64,000 nucleotides of DNA from Sulfurivermis sp040755915 (lineage in GTDB: Bacteria > Pseudomonadota > Gammaproteobacteria > Thiohalomonadales > Thiohalomonadaceae): contig JBFLWM010000041.1 of assembly GCA_040755915.1 (NCBI GenBank), positions 1 through 64,000 on the forward strand. Reading direction: 5' to 3'. Shown piece after piece: positions 16,883 through 25,920 of this stretch; the first letter of the stretch is position 1, and every line of letters starts with the position of its first letter. The translations under genes and the position numbers were made by a program. The notes beneath the pieces are model-generated. The model was not told the DNA's origin, ran no database searches, and saw only the letters and a list, made by a program, of their open reading frames with translations.

Positions 16883-17212
16883 TCAGGCGGCGTCGGCCTT
16901 GCCCTGGATGTCGAGCCAGACGCTGCCGCTTTCGACACGCACGGCATAACGCCGTGCGCATCCGACATCGGGTGCGCGCGCCTCACCGTTTTCCAGGCTG
17001 ATCTTCCAGTTGTGCAGCGGGCAGGCGACGTGGTGATCGAACACGATGCCCTCGGCCAGCGGGCCGCCCTTGTGGGGGCAGCGGTTGGCGAGGGCAAAGA
17101 CCGCGTCGTCGCCGGCACGGAATACGGCGATCTCGCCGCTGGCGGTCTGCACCACGCGGGCGCCCTGGCGCGGGATGTCTTCCAGCGTGCCGATAGCGAT
17201 CCAGTTGTTCAT
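16883..17212 (-). CDS. nirD: Nitrite reductase (NADH) small subunit, Rieske type
   Basis: NirD is the small subunit of cytoplasmic siroheme nitrite reductase, which reduces nitrite to ammonium. The 109-residue product from MNNWIAIG has a Rieske-like fold with CPHKGGP (about 48-54) and CPLHNWK (about 67-73), keeping both Cys-x-His pairs. The start at 17212 has GAGGAAAC upstream. It is separated from nirB by a truncated haemoglobin gene and a REP palindrome, whereas nirB and nirD are usually adjacent. It belongs to the nrt-nir-nas cluster and is presumably controlled with it. Confidence 0.93.
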   Translation of the reverse strand: MNNWIAIGTLEDIPRQGARVVQTASGEIAVFRAGDDAVFALANRCPHKGGPLAEGIVFDHHVACPLHNWKISLENGEARAPDVGCARRYAVRVESGSVWLDIQGKADAA

Positions 17213-17235
17213 GGCTGTTTCCTCACTCGTTGATT

Positions 17236-17280
17236 GTAGGGCCGGTTTTAACCGGCCTGGCCGGCTGAAGCCGGCCCTAC
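17236..17280. repeat. GTAG-type REP pair (GTAGGGCCGG subtype)
   Basis: GTAGGGCCGGTTTTAACCGG is followed by an inverted unit ending GCCGGCCCTAC, 45 bp in all. Near-identical elements occur at 34131-34175 and 38953-38997. This one sits inside the nitrate-assimilation cluster between the truncated haemoglobin gene and nirD, where its hairpins could modulate mRNA decay or partial termination. Confidence 0.88.
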
Positions 17281-17299
17281 TGTCGTATGTCTGCATCTG

Positions 17300-17671
17300 C
17301 TATTTGCACAGCACGTCGTTGCGCACCGATTCGGCGATGGCGGCGGCCTCGGCGATGAGCGCAGCCGGCACCTTGAGCTCGGTGAGCGCCGCGGCGATGT
17401 TTTCCAGCACCGCGTCGAAGTGGCTGTCGTTGAGACCGAGTTTTTCCACCAGCGGCGCATGGGCCTGGCGCATGCTGCGGCCGGAATAGCCCGGCATGCC
17501 GCCGAAGGCATAGGTGAGGAACATCTTCTGATGCTGGCGCTGGCGCGCCATGTCGGTATTGGTGAAGAAGTGGTTGATGCGGGCGTCGGCCAGCACCTTG
17601 TCGTAGAAGATGTCGACTGCGGCATCGACGGCGGCGGCGCCGCCCAGGCGTTCATACAGTGAGGTGGTCAT
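17300..17671 (-). CDS. Truncated haemoglobin (group I-like) in the nitrite reductase operon
   Basis: The 123-residue product MTTSLYERLGGAAAVDAAVD has the typical 2-on-2 haemoglobin length and N-terminal helix. FF...YDKVLADARINHFF carries the B-helix tyrosine region. RQRQHQKMFLTYAFGG supplies the E-helix, and MRQAHAPL near residue 83-90 contains the likely proximal F8 histidine. Group I truncated haemoglobins bind O2 and NO and often act as NO dioxygenases. Position between nirB and nirD, 30 bp after nirB, suggests protection from NO made as a by-product of nitrite reduction, or a role in supplying nitrate; that role is inferred. Confidence 0.9.
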   Translation of the reverse strand: MTTSLYERLGGAAAVDAAVDIFYDKVLADARINHFFTNTDMARQRQHQKMFLTYAFGGMPGYSGRSMRQAHAPLVEKLGLNDSHFDAVLENIAAALTELKVPAALIAEAAAIAESVRNDVLCK

Positions 17672-17701
17672 GGCAGGCTCCTTTACGTGGGGATGGGCTG
17701 T

Positions 17702-20164
17702 TCAGGCACGCGCTGCATTGGGCAGCGACGGTGTCAGGTCCTTGATGGGAACGAAGTCGAGACGGTGCGCGCTGTCGGCGCGCGCAGCCCAGGGGTCGTG
17801 CTGGGCAATGCGCTGCGCAGCGACGAAGCGCTGATGCAGCGCAGCACGGTTGGCGGCGTCGTCGACCATCTGTTTCTTCACGTAGTCGAGGCCGACGCGC
17901 TCGATCCACGGTGCGGTGCGCTCCAGGTAGCGCGCCTGCTCGCGGTACAGCTGCATGAAGGCGCCGCAGTATTCGATCACTTCCTCGGCAGTCTTTACCC
18001 GGCACAGCAGGTCGGTGACGCGCACCTTGACGCCGCCGTTGCCGCCGACGTGCAGTTCCCAGCCGGAATCCACCGCCACCACGCCGAAGTCCTTGATGGT
18101 CGCCTCGGCGCAGTTGCGCGGGCAGCCGGATACGGCCATCTTGAACTTGTGCGGCGTCCACGAGCCCCAGGAGAACTTCTCCAGGTCGATGCCCATCTGC
18201 ACCGAGTCCTGTGTGCCGAAGCGGCAGAACTGTGAACCGATGCAGGTCTTCACCGTGCGCAACGCCTTGCCGTAGGCGTGGCCCGACACCAGGCCGGCGG
18301 CGTTGAGGTCGGCCCACATCGCCGGCAGCTGCTCCTTCTGCACCCCGACCAGATCGATGCGCTGGCCGCCGGTGATCTTCACCATCGGCACGTCGTATTT
18401 CTCCGCCGCGTCGGCGATGGCGCGCAGCTCCGCCGGCGTGGTGACGCCGCCCCAGATACGCGGCACCACGGTGTAGCTGCGGTCCTTCTGGATGTTGGCG
18501 TGCAGGCGTTCGTTGACGAAGCGCGAACGGTCGTCGTCCTGCGCCTCCGCCGGCCAGGTGCTGATCAGGTAGTAGTTGAGCGCCGGGCGGCAGGTGGGAC
18601 AGCCATCGGTGTTGTGCCATTCCAGCTCGCGCATCACCTGCGCGATGGAGGTAAGGTGGCGTGCGCGGATCGCCTCGCGCACCGCGTCATGGGAGTGCTC
18701 GGTGCAGGGGCACAGCGGCTTCTGGTGATCGGCCGGTGCCGCATCGGAGCCCACCACCGAGGCGAGGATCTGCTCCACCAGGCCGGTGCAGCCGCCGCAG
18801 GAGGCGGAGGCCTTGGTGTGGGCGCGCACCTCGTCCAGGGTGAACAGGCCCTTGCTGCGGATGGCGTGGACGATGTCGCCCTTGGTGACGCCGTTGCAGC
18901 CGCACACCTCGGCGCTGTCGGCCATCAACGCCACCGGCGAGTGCTGGCCGTGGCCGGCATCGCCCAGGTGGGCCTGGCCGAACAGCAGCGAGTCGCGGAA
19001 GGCGGAGACGTCGGCACCCTCGCGCATGAGCTGGAAATACCAGGCGCCATCCAGGGTATTGCCGTACAGCACGGCGCCCCGGATGCGGTTGTCCTGCAGC
19101 ACCACCTTCTTGTAGATGCCGGCGCCGGGGTCGCGGTAGACGATCTGTTCGCTGTCCGGCCCGCCGAGGAAGTCGCCGGCGGAGAACACGTCGACGCCGC
19201 TCACCTTGAGCTTGGTGGAGGTGACCGAGCCGACGTAGCGGCCGATGCCGAATCTGGCCAGATGATTGGCACATACCTTGGCCTGCTCGAACAGCGGCGC
19301 CACCAGGCCGTAGGTCTGGCCGCGGTGCTGCGCGCATTCGCCCACGGCGTAGATGCGCGGGTCGTAGGTCTGCAGGGTGTCATTGACCACGATGCCGCGC
19401 TCGCAGTGCAGTCCTGCGGCCTTGGCCAGTTCGATGTCGGGCCGGATGCCGGCGGCCATCACCACCAGGTCGGCGCTCACCTCGCGGCCGTCCTCGAACA
19501 GCACGCCCTGCACCCGCTGGCGGCCGATGATCTCCTTGGTCTTCGCACCCATCAGGAATTCGACGCCGCGCGACTCCAGTTCCTGTTGCAGCATCTGCCC
19601 GGCGGCGGAGTCGAGCTGGCGCTCCATCAGCGTGTCGGCGAGATGCACCACGCGCACCGTCATGCCGCGCTTCACCAGACCGACAGCGGCTTCCAGGCCG
19701 AGCAGGCCGCCGCCGATCACCACCGCGTGGCGGTATTTCTGTGCGCAGTCCAGCATCACCTCCACGTCGGCGATGTCGCGGAAGCCGACCACGCCGGGCA
19801 GGCCGTGGCCCGGCACCGGAAGAATGAACGGTCTGGAGCCGGTGGCGATGAGCAGGCGGTCGTAGGCAACCGCCATGCCGTCGGCAGCGATCACCTGGCG
19901 GTGCACGCGATCGATCCGGGTGGCCTTGCTGCCCGCGTACAGCGTGATGCCATGCTCGGCATACCACTCGGGCCGGTTGAGCAGAATGTCGTCGAACTGC
20001 GCCTCGCCGGAGAGCACCGGCGAGAGCAGGATGCGGTTGTAATTGCCGTGCGGCTCGGCGCCGAACACGGTGATCTCATACAGGGCGGGGTCAAGCTTGA
20101 GCAGCTCCTCCACCGTGCGCATGCCGGCCATGCCGTTGCCGATGACTACCAGTTTTTCTTTCAT
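17702..20164 (-). CDS. nirB: Nitrite reductase (NADH) large subunit
   Basis: NirB is the catalytic subunit of the cytoplasmic NADH-dependent siroheme nitrite reductase. The 820-residue product has an N-terminal FAD/NAD-binding pyridine nucleotide-disulphide oxidoreductase region (VVIGNGMAGMRT near 5-16; VVIGGGLLGLEAA near 150). Two BFD-like [2Fe-2S] modules follow: VCGCNGVTKGDIV, then CPCTEH with GCPTCRP. The C-terminal siroheme/[4Fe-4S] domain has TCIGSQFCRFG and SGCPRNCAEA. The start at 20164 (MKEKLVVIG) has GGAG upstream. An alternative ATG at 20191 overlaps the stop of the preceding gene by 4 bp and would add nine residues. Confidence 0.95.
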   Translation of the reverse strand: MKEKLVVIGNGMAGMRTVEELLKLDPALYEITVFGAEPHGNYNRILLSPVLSGEAQFDDILLNRPEWYAEHGITLYAGSKATRIDRVHRQVIAADGMAVAYDRLLIATGSRPFILPVPGHGLPGVVGFRDIADVEVMLDCAQKYRHAVVIGGGLLGLEAAVGLVKRGMTVRVVHLADTLMERQLDSAAGQMLQQELESRGVEFLMGAKTKEIIGRQRVQGVLFEDGREVSADLVVMAAGIRPDIELAKAAGLHCERGIVVNDTLQTYDPRIYAVGECAQHRGQTYGLVAPLFEQAKVCANHLARFGIGRYVGSVTSTKLKVSGVDVFSAGDFLGGPDSEQIVYRDPGAGIYKKVVLQDNRIRGAVLYGNTLDGAWYFQLMREGADVSAFRDSLLFGQAHLGDAGHGQHSPVALMADSAEVCGCNGVTKGDIVHAIRSKGLFTLDEVRAHTKASASCGGCTGLVEQILASVVGSDAAPADHQKPLCPCTEHSHDAVREAIRARHLTSIAQVMRELEWHNTDGCPTCRPALNYYLISTWPAEAQDDDRSRFVNERLHANIQKDRSYTVVPRIWGGVTTPAELRAIADAAEKYDVPMVKITGGQRIDLVGVQKEQLPAMWADLNAAGLVSGHAYGKALRTVKTCIGSQFCRFGTQDSVQMGIDLEKFSWGSWTPHKFKMAVSGCPRNCAEATIKDFGVVAVDSGWELHVGGNGGVKVRVTDLLCRVKTAEEVIEYCGAFMQLYREQARYLERTAPWIERVGLDYVKKQMVDDAANRAALHQRFVAAQRIAQHDPWAARADSAHRLDFVPIKDLTPSLPNAARA

Positions 20165-20187
20165 GGGGGCGATCTCCGTCGTCGGGG

Positions 20188-21504
20188 TCATGCCGAGGGC
20201 TGCAGGCGCGAGCCGTCGGCCGGATTGAGGATGGCAAGCTCCGCCGGACTCACTTTCGTGTGCTGCACGGCGAAGCCCTGCAAATACTCCAGCGGCTGCG
20301 ACGGATCGAACAGGCGGCCGTCGAGGAAGCGATCGGCGCCCATGGGCAGGCTGCGGTCGCCGTCGTACAGCTTCCAGCCGCTCTCGTGGCGGCCCTCGTT
20401 CTTGTAGTCGCTGGCGGGACAGGGCAGATCCAGATGCGCCGCCGCCGCGCGGTAGAGGTCGGGGCGATAGACGGCACTGGCGACCGCCTGCAGGTCAATG
20501 GCGCGATCGAGCTGGCCCCAGCGCAGCATCTGGGTGAGGAACCAGATGGCATGCGACCGCCAGGGGAAGTTGGCGGCGTAGCGGTGGAAGACGTTGAAGT
20601 CCGGCAGGGCTCGCGGCATCTCGTCCGGGGCGTACTGGAAGGTGCCGGTCATCGACATGCGCACGACATGTTCGGGGGCGTTGACGTGCACGCTGCGCGC
20701 GATCAGCGCCGCCGCGTCCACACGATGACGCGGATCGTCCAGCCAGCGGCAGGCCTCCAGCAATGCGCACAGCAGGGCACGGTGGGTGTTGGGGTACTGC
20801 TCGGCCCACTCCTGTGTCACGCCGAGCACCTTCTCCGGGCTGTTGTTCCAGATCTCATACTTGGTGATCAGCGTGCGGCCGATGCCGGCCTGCACCGCCT
20901 GCGCATTCCACGGCTCGCCGACGCAATAGCCGTCGATCTCGCCCTGGGCCAGGCGGCCGGTCATCTGCGGCGGCGGCACCACCACCAGGCGCACGTCGTT
21001 GTCGGGGTCGATGCCGGCGGCGGCCATCCAGTAGCGCAGTTCATAGTTGTGGGTGGATTCGGGGAACACCATGGCGAAGGTGAGCGGCGGGCGGCCGGCC
21101 TGGCGTTCCGCCTCGATCACCGCCTTGAGCGCCCGCGCGCTCAGCGGGCGTTCATTCATGGCGGCGGCATCCGCCCGCTGCATGCGCTCGTACAGGGCGT
21201 TGGAAACGGTGATGGCATTGCCGTTGAGGTCGAGGGTGAGCGCAGTGACCATCGGCTTGTGCATCGGACCGAGCCCCAGGCTCATCGCCAGCGGCATCGG
21301 CGCCAGCATCTGTGCGCCGTCGAGGATGCCGAGCGCCACCTTGTCGCGGATATTGGCCCAGGAGGTTTCCTTCGACAGCGTGACATCGAGACCGTATTTG
21401 GCAAACCAGCCGTGCTCCTGTGCGACGATCAGCGGCGCGCAGTCGGTCAGCGGGATGAAGCCGAGGGTGAGGCTGGTCTTTTCCAGTGCGTTGATTGCGA
21501 ACAT
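20188..21504 (-). CDS. Cytoplasmic NrtA-like nitrate-binding protein, likely nitrate sensor NasS
   Basis: The 438-residue product is homologous to the NrtA/CmpA family throughout, sharing segments such as STHNYELRYWMAA, IDGYCVGEPWNAQAV, ITKYEIWNNSPEKVLGV and MTGTFQYAPDEMPRALPDFNVFHRYAA with the NrtA encoded at 23435-24826. It begins MFAINALEKTSLTLGFIPL with no signal peptide, so it stays in the cytoplasm. Cytoplasmic NrtA-like proteins of this kind are known as NasS, which holds the ANTAR protein NasT inactive until nitrate binds. NasT is encoded at the head of this cluster, which supports that role. The gene starts 10 bp after nrtD and has GAGGAG upstream. An atypical transporter component is the alternative. 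Confidence 0.82.
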   Translation of the reverse strand: MFAINALEKTSLTLGFIPLTDCAPLIVAQEHGWFAKYGLDVTLSKETSWANIRDKVALGILDGAQMLAPMPLAMSLGLGPMHKPMVTALTLDLNGNAITVSNALYERMQRADAAAMNERPLSARALKAVIEAERQAGRPPLTFAMVFPESTHNYELRYWMAAAGIDPDNDVRLVVVPPPQMTGRLAQGEIDGYCVGEPWNAQAVQAGIGRTLITKYEIWNNSPEKVLGVTQEWAEQYPNTHRALLCALLEACRWLDDPRHRVDAAALIARSVHVNAPEHVVRMSMTGTFQYAPDEMPRALPDFNVFHRYAANFPWRSHAIWFLTQMLRWGQLDRAIDLQAVASAVYRPDLYRAAAAHLDLPCPASDYKNEGRHESGWKLYDGDRSLPMGADRFLDGRLFDPSQPLEYLQGFAVQHTKVSPAELAILNPADGSRLQPSA

Positions 21505-21514
21505 GGCGGGCTCC

Positions 21515-22348
<834 letters not shown>

Positions 22349-22364
22349 TACTGTGTCTCCTTGT

Positions 22365-23387
22365 TCAGCGCAGCACCGCCGCTTTGTCCCAGCTGAAGTA
22401 GCGTTGCAGCAGCAGCATGCCGCGATCGAGCAGGAAGCCGACCAGGCCGATGGCGAACACCGCCACCATGATGCGGGCCAGCGAACTGGAGCTGCCGTTC
22501 TGGAATTCGTCCCAGACGAATTTGCCGAGGCCCGGATTCTGCGCCAGCATCTCGGCGGCGATGAGCACCATCCAGCCGATGCCCAGGGACAGGCGCATGC
22601 CGGTGAACATCAGCGGTATCGCGGAGGGCAGCACGATCTTCACCGTCTTGGTGAACCAGCCCAGGCGCAGCACGCGGCTGACGTTGAGCAGATCCTTGCT
22701 CACCGAGGCGACGCCGACGGTGGTGTTGATGATGGTCGGCCACAGACAGCACAGGGTGACGGTGATGGCCGAGTTGACGAAGGATTTGGCCAGCAGCGGA
22801 TCGTCGCTGACGTAGAGCGCGCTCACCACCATGGTGACCAGCGGCAGCCAGGCCAGCGGCGACACCGGCTTGAAGATCTGGATCAGCGGGTTGAGCGCCG
22901 TGTACAGGGTGGCGCTCATGCCGCACACGATGCCGACCGGAATGGCGATCAGCGTGGCGAGGAAGAATCCGGTGGCGACGGTGAGCAGGCTGGTGCCGAT
23001 CTGATCGATGAAGGTGGGTTTGCCGGTGTAGGGGCGGATCTTCACCTCGGCAGCGGGGTCCTCCGCCAGCTTCGCGGCGTTGCGTTCCTCCTGGCGCTGA
23101 TAGAACGCTGCCGCCTTGGCGCGTTCTGCGCTGTGTTCGTCCAGCAGGGCGCCGGCCTGCTGCCAGACGGCCACCGGGCCCGGCAGTTCGCCCAGCGAGG
23201 TCTGGATGTTTTTTGCCGCAGCGCCCCACACGCCGAGAAATATGGCGATGGCGATGAGCGGGATGAGCAGGTGACGCACCATGGCGACGACGCGGCGCGG
23301 GAACTGTGTGCTCTGCAGGCAGGTCTGCAGGCGATCCAGGGCCGGGGCGTTGAAGGTGGTGCGCGGGTTGAACAGGGCGATGGTCAT
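22365..23387 (-). CDS. nrtB: Nitrate ABC transporter permease
   Basis: The 340-residue inner-membrane permease has an N-terminal helix (LLIPLIAIAIFLGVWGA, about 33-50) and about five further helices in the binding-protein-dependent transport domain (about 130-335). The EAA-type loop lies around SKDLLNVSRVLRLGWFTKTV. A soluble segment near 60-120 is typical of NrtB/CmpB. The ATG at 23387 (MTIALFNP) has GGAGGACC upstream and is preferred over an in-frame start 16 codons earlier. It works with NrtA and NrtD to import nitrate. Confidence 0.93.
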   Translation of the reverse strand: MTIALFNPRTTFNAPALDRLQTCLQSTQFPRRVVAMVRHLLIPLIAIAIFLGVWGAAAKNIQTSLGELPGPVAVWQQAGALLDEHSAERAKAAAFYQRQEERNAAKLAEDPAAEVKIRPYTGKPTFIDQIGTSLLTVATGFFLATLIAIPVGIVCGMSATLYTALNPLIQIFKPVSPLAWLPLVTMVVSALYVSDDPLLAKSFVNSAITVTLCCLWPTIINTTVGVASVSKDLLNVSRVLRLGWFTKTVKIVLPSAIPLMFTGMRLSLGIGWMVLIAAEMLAQNPGLGKFVWDEFQNGSSSSLARIMVAVFAIGLVGFLLDRGMLLLQRYFSWDKAAVLR

Positions 23388-23434
23388 GGCGTGGTCCTCC
23401 GTGCCGGCCGGGGCGAACCCCGGCCGGCCGTGCA

Positions 23435-24826
23435 TCAGATTTGTTCCTTGCCCTTGAGGCCGATGGCGAACTGCTTCAGGTAGTCATTGGGCTTGCGGCC
23501 GTCGTAGGTGACGCCGTCGATGAAGCCGGTCTGCGGTGCGCGGAAACCGCTTTCCGCGGCGAAGTCCGGGAACTCAGCGGCCTGCATCTTGCCCTCGGCG
23601 ATCAACTCCCTGGCGGCGGCGGCATAGATGTCCGGGCGGTACACCTTCTTCGCCGTCTCCATGTACCAGCTGTCCGGCTTGCCTTCGCTGATCTGGCCCC
23701 AGCGGCGCATCTGCGTCAGGTACCACACCGCGTCGGAGTAGTAGGGGTAGGTGGCGTGGTAGCGGAAGAACACGTTGAAGTCGGGCACCGCGCGCTTGTC
23801 GCCCTTTTCGTATTCGAAGGTGCCGGTCATGGAGTTGGCGATGACGTTGGCATCGGCGCCGACATACTGCGGCCGGGCCAGAATCTGCACCGCCTCGGCG
23901 CGATTGGCATTGTCGTTCTCGTCCAGCCAGCGGGCGGCGCGGATCAGCGCCTTGATCACGGCCTTGTGGGTGTTGGGATACTTCTCGGCCCAGGCGGCGG
24001 AGACGCCGAACACCTTCTCGGGATTGTTCTTCCAGATTTCGTAGTCGGTGATCACCGGCACGCCGATGCCCTTGAACACCGCCTGCTGGTTCCACGGCTC
24101 ACCCACGCAGTAGCCGTTGATGGTGCCGGCCTCCAGCGTCGCCGGCATCTGCGGCGGCGGCGTGACGGAGAGCAGCGCCTCGGCCTTGATCTGGCCCGAG
24201 GTGTCGCCCTTGTGCGGCGCGTAATAGCCGGGGTGGATGCCGCCGGCGGCGAGCCAGTAGCGCAGCTCGTAGTTGTGGGTGGAGACCGGGAACACCATGC
24301 CCATGTTGAAGGGCTTGCCTTCCTTCCTGAATTTTTCGATCACTGGCTTGAGTGCATCGGCCTTGATCGGGTGCAGCGGCTTGCCGTCCTTGCCCTTGGG
24401 CAGGTGCGGCTTCATTTCCTCCCACACGGCGTTGGAGACGGTGATGCCGTTGCCGTTCAGGTCCATGGAGAAGGCGGTGATGATGTGGGCCTGGGTGCCG
24501 AAGCCGATGGTGGCGCCGAGGGGCTGGCCGGCCAGCATGTGGGCGCCGTCCAGTTCGCCGGTGATGACGCGGTCGAGCAGTACCTTCCAGTTGGCCTGGG
24601 CCTCCAGGGTGACGTACAGGCCTTCGTCCTCGAAGTAACCCTTTTCATAGGCGATGGCCAGCGGCGCCATGTCGGTCAGCTTGATGAAACCGAACTTGAG
24701 TTCTTCCTTCTCCAGCTTGGCCGCCTGGGCCTGACCGCCCAGCAGCAGCAGGCCGGCCAGGGCCAGGGCGGTATGTTTCATGAAGCGGCGGCGGGTGCTG
24801 CCGATGCGTGGTCTGTCCTGTGTCAT
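23435..24826 (-). CDS. nrtA: Nitrate ABC transporter, periplasmic binding protein (Tat-exported)
   Basis: NrtA captures nitrate/nitrite in the periplasm for the NrtBD transporter. The 463-residue product has a twin-arginine leader (STRRRFMKH at about 10-18, then a hydrophobic run ending GGQAQA). The mature NrtA/CmpA-type fold follows, with MVFPVSTHNYELRYW, INGYCVGEPWNQQAV and ITDYEIWKNNPEKVFGV. The start at 24826 lies 22 bp downstream of the run of U residues of a leader terminator; translation from the more distal in-frame ATG would start inside that terminator stem and is rejected. It is the first gene of the transporter-reductase operon. Confidence 0.94.
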   Translation of the reverse strand: MTQDRPRIGSTRRRFMKHTALALAGLLLLGGQAQAAKLEKEELKFGFIKLTDMAPLAIAYEKGYFEDEGLYVTLEAQANWKVLLDRVITGELDGAHMLAGQPLGATIGFGTQAHIITAFSMDLNGNGITVSNAVWEEMKPHLPKGKDGKPLHPIKADALKPVIEKFRKEGKPFNMGMVFPVSTHNYELRYWLAAGGIHPGYYAPHKGDTSGQIKAEALLSVTPPPQMPATLEAGTINGYCVGEPWNQQAVFKGIGVPVITDYEIWKNNPEKVFGVSAAWAEKYPNTHKAVIKALIRAARWLDENDNANRAEAVQILARPQYVGADANVIANSMTGTFEYEKGDKRAVPDFNVFFRYHATYPYYSDAVWYLTQMRRWGQISEGKPDSWYMETAKKVYRPDIYAAAARELIAEGKMQAAEFPDFAAESGFRAPQTGFIDGVTYDGRKPNDYLKQFAIGLKGKEQI

Positions 24827-24847
24827 TGCCTCGTCCTCGGTTGCGGG

Positions 24848-24903
24848 AAATAAAAAAGGCGTCCATCCGTGCAGATCGAAATCCACACGCATGGACGCCT
24901 TTG
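24848..24903 (-). terminator. Intrinsic terminator in the nrtA leader (attenuator)
   Basis: On the minus strand GGCGTCCATGCGTG (24899-24886) pairs with CACGGATGGACGCC (24871-24858), 13 of 14 positions complementary, with a 14-nt loop. TTTTTTATTT follows directly. This is a textbook Rho-independent terminator placed upstream of nrtA, in the transcribed leader. With nasT just upstream, it is the expected target of NasT-dependent antitermination: without nitrate, transcription stops here. Confidence 0.88.
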
Positions 24904-24970
24904 TCCTGTTCAGCCGGTTGCTGTCACCCGCCGCGGCCCGCCATTGGGTCGATGTTGCGGCTGGATGAGA

Positions 24971-24986
24971 CCGGCGACGTTGCCGG
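24971..24986 (-). promoter_or_regulatory. Candidate ANTAR-binding RNA hairpin in the nrtA leader
   Basis: The minus strand reads CCGGC-AACGTC-GCCGG: a 5-bp stem with a hexanucleotide loop having A at position 1 and G at position 4, the defining loop of ANTAR-domain RNA targets. It begins about 7 nt after the transcription start predicted from the sigma-54 site at 25003-25018 and lies about 70 nt before the terminator stem. The second hairpin normally present in ANTAR targets was not clearly found. Confidence 0.6.
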
Positions 24987-25002
24987 TGCCTGTCTGGTGT
25001 TT

Positions 25003-25018
25003 TGCAACCGCTGTGCCA
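25003..25018 (-). promoter_or_regulatory. Sigma-54 (-24/-12) promoter of the nrtA operon
   Basis: The minus strand reads TGGCACAGCGGTTGCA, a full match to TGGCAC-N5-TTGC(A/T). Transcription should start near 24992, giving a leader of about 165 nt before nrtA that contains the ANTAR-like hairpin and the terminator. A loosely spaced palindrome GCACC-N12-GGTGC at 25107-25128, about 115-136 bp upstream of that start, lies where NtrC enhancers usually sit but has wider spacing than the consensus. Confidence 0.78.
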
Positions 25019-25132
25019 AGGGAGGCTACGTTGGGCCAGGGCCGCGTCAGGAGTGGGGTTGGGGCGTTATCACCTGGGCTGCGGGGCCTTGCCGCACGTC
25101 CTCTCTGCACCAACACGGAGCGCGGTGCCCGG

Positions 25133-25272
25133 TTTTAAGGCAAGGAAGGTACGAGGGGAAAGGGACAAGATACGAGGGAGGTGTGCGCTGCGCGCACGGC
25201 CATCGTGACTAAACCAACACGAGCGCAGCGAGTTCGTTCCTTGTACATTTTGCCTCGTCCCTTGTACCTGGA
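25133..25272. repeat. Imperfect inverted repeat between nasT and the nrtA leader
   Basis: Purine-rich AAGGTACGAGGGGAAAGGGA near 25145 is imperfectly repeated in inverted orientation by CTCGTCCCTTGTACCT near 25255. Between them are GTGTGCGCTGCGCGCAC and CTAAACCAACACGAGCG. It codes for nothing obvious and looks like a dispersed, hairpin-forming element inserted between nasT and its target operon. The boundaries are approximate. Confidence 0.4.
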
Positions 25273-25283
25273 GCTGCCGGGCG

Positions 25284-25883
25284 TCAGCCCAGCAGCTCCA
25301 TGATGGCGATGACGTTGCGCGCCACCTCGGGCAGCTTCCTGCCCTGATCCATCGCCAGCTTGCGCAGGGCCTGGTAGGCCTCGTTCTCGTTCATGGCGCG
25401 GTGTTGCATCAAGAGGCCCTTGGCCTGTTCGATGACCTTGCGCTCCTCCAGCGAGGTCTTGGTACGCGCCAGCTCCTCGCGCAGGGCCTGGTATTCGCGG
25501 AAGCGGGCGATGGCCACCTCCATCACCGGACGCACGCGCTTGCCGCTCAGGCCGTCCACCACATAGGCGCTGACGCCGGCCTTGATGGCCTGGTTGATGG
25601 TGCCGCTGTCGTCGTCCTCGGCGAACATCACGATGGGGCGTGGCTGCTCGCGGCTGATGCTGCGCATCTGCTCCAGGGTGTCGCGGTCGGGAGAGTCGAG
25701 GTCGATGATGATCACATCGGGCTGATGATGTGCCACCTCGGCGCTCAGGTTTTCTGCGCCACTCAGGCGTGCGATGACGCTGTAGCCCGCGTCGGCCAGC
25801 GCCTGCTCCAGCAGGGCCGCACGGCCGCGATCCGCGTCGCAGAGCAGGACGCGCAGCGTTGGCTTGGCAGGTGGCTGTGGCAT
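25284..25883 (-). CDS. nasT: NasT-type ANTAR antiterminator (nitrate response)
   Basis: NasT binds leader RNA and prevents termination so that nitrate-assimilation genes are expressed. From the ATG at 25883 the product is 199 residues. An N-terminal receiver-like domain (about 12-125, LRVLLCDADRGRAALLEQAL, with VIIIDLDSPDRDTLEQM at the phosphoacceptor position) is followed by a C-terminal ANTAR domain (about 135-195, ERKVIEQAKGLLMQHRAMNE). The usual partner, NasS, is probably the cytoplasmic nitrate-binding protein at 20188-21504. The consensus sigma-54 promoter upstream suggests nitrogen-limitation control. Confidence 0.93.
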   Translation of the reverse strand: MPQPPAKPTLRVLLCDADRGRAALLEQALADAGYSVIARLSGAENLSAEVAHHQPDVIIIDLDSPDRDTLEQMRSISREQPRPIVMFAEDDDSGTINQAIKAGVSAYVVDGLSGKRVRPVMEVAIARFREYQALREELARTKTSLEERKVIEQAKGLLMQHRAMNENEAYQALRKLAMDQGRKLPEVARNVIAIMELLG

Positions 25884-25920
25884 GGCAAAGAAGTACCCGA
25901 GTGTATTTGTGTGCCAAGGC

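Noticed and set aside
14194..17118. Extended N-terminus of nasA to 17118
   Set aside because: The extra 93 codons overlap nirD antisense-like in another frame; the conserved protein starts at 16839 just before the CPYCGTGCG iron-sulphur motif.
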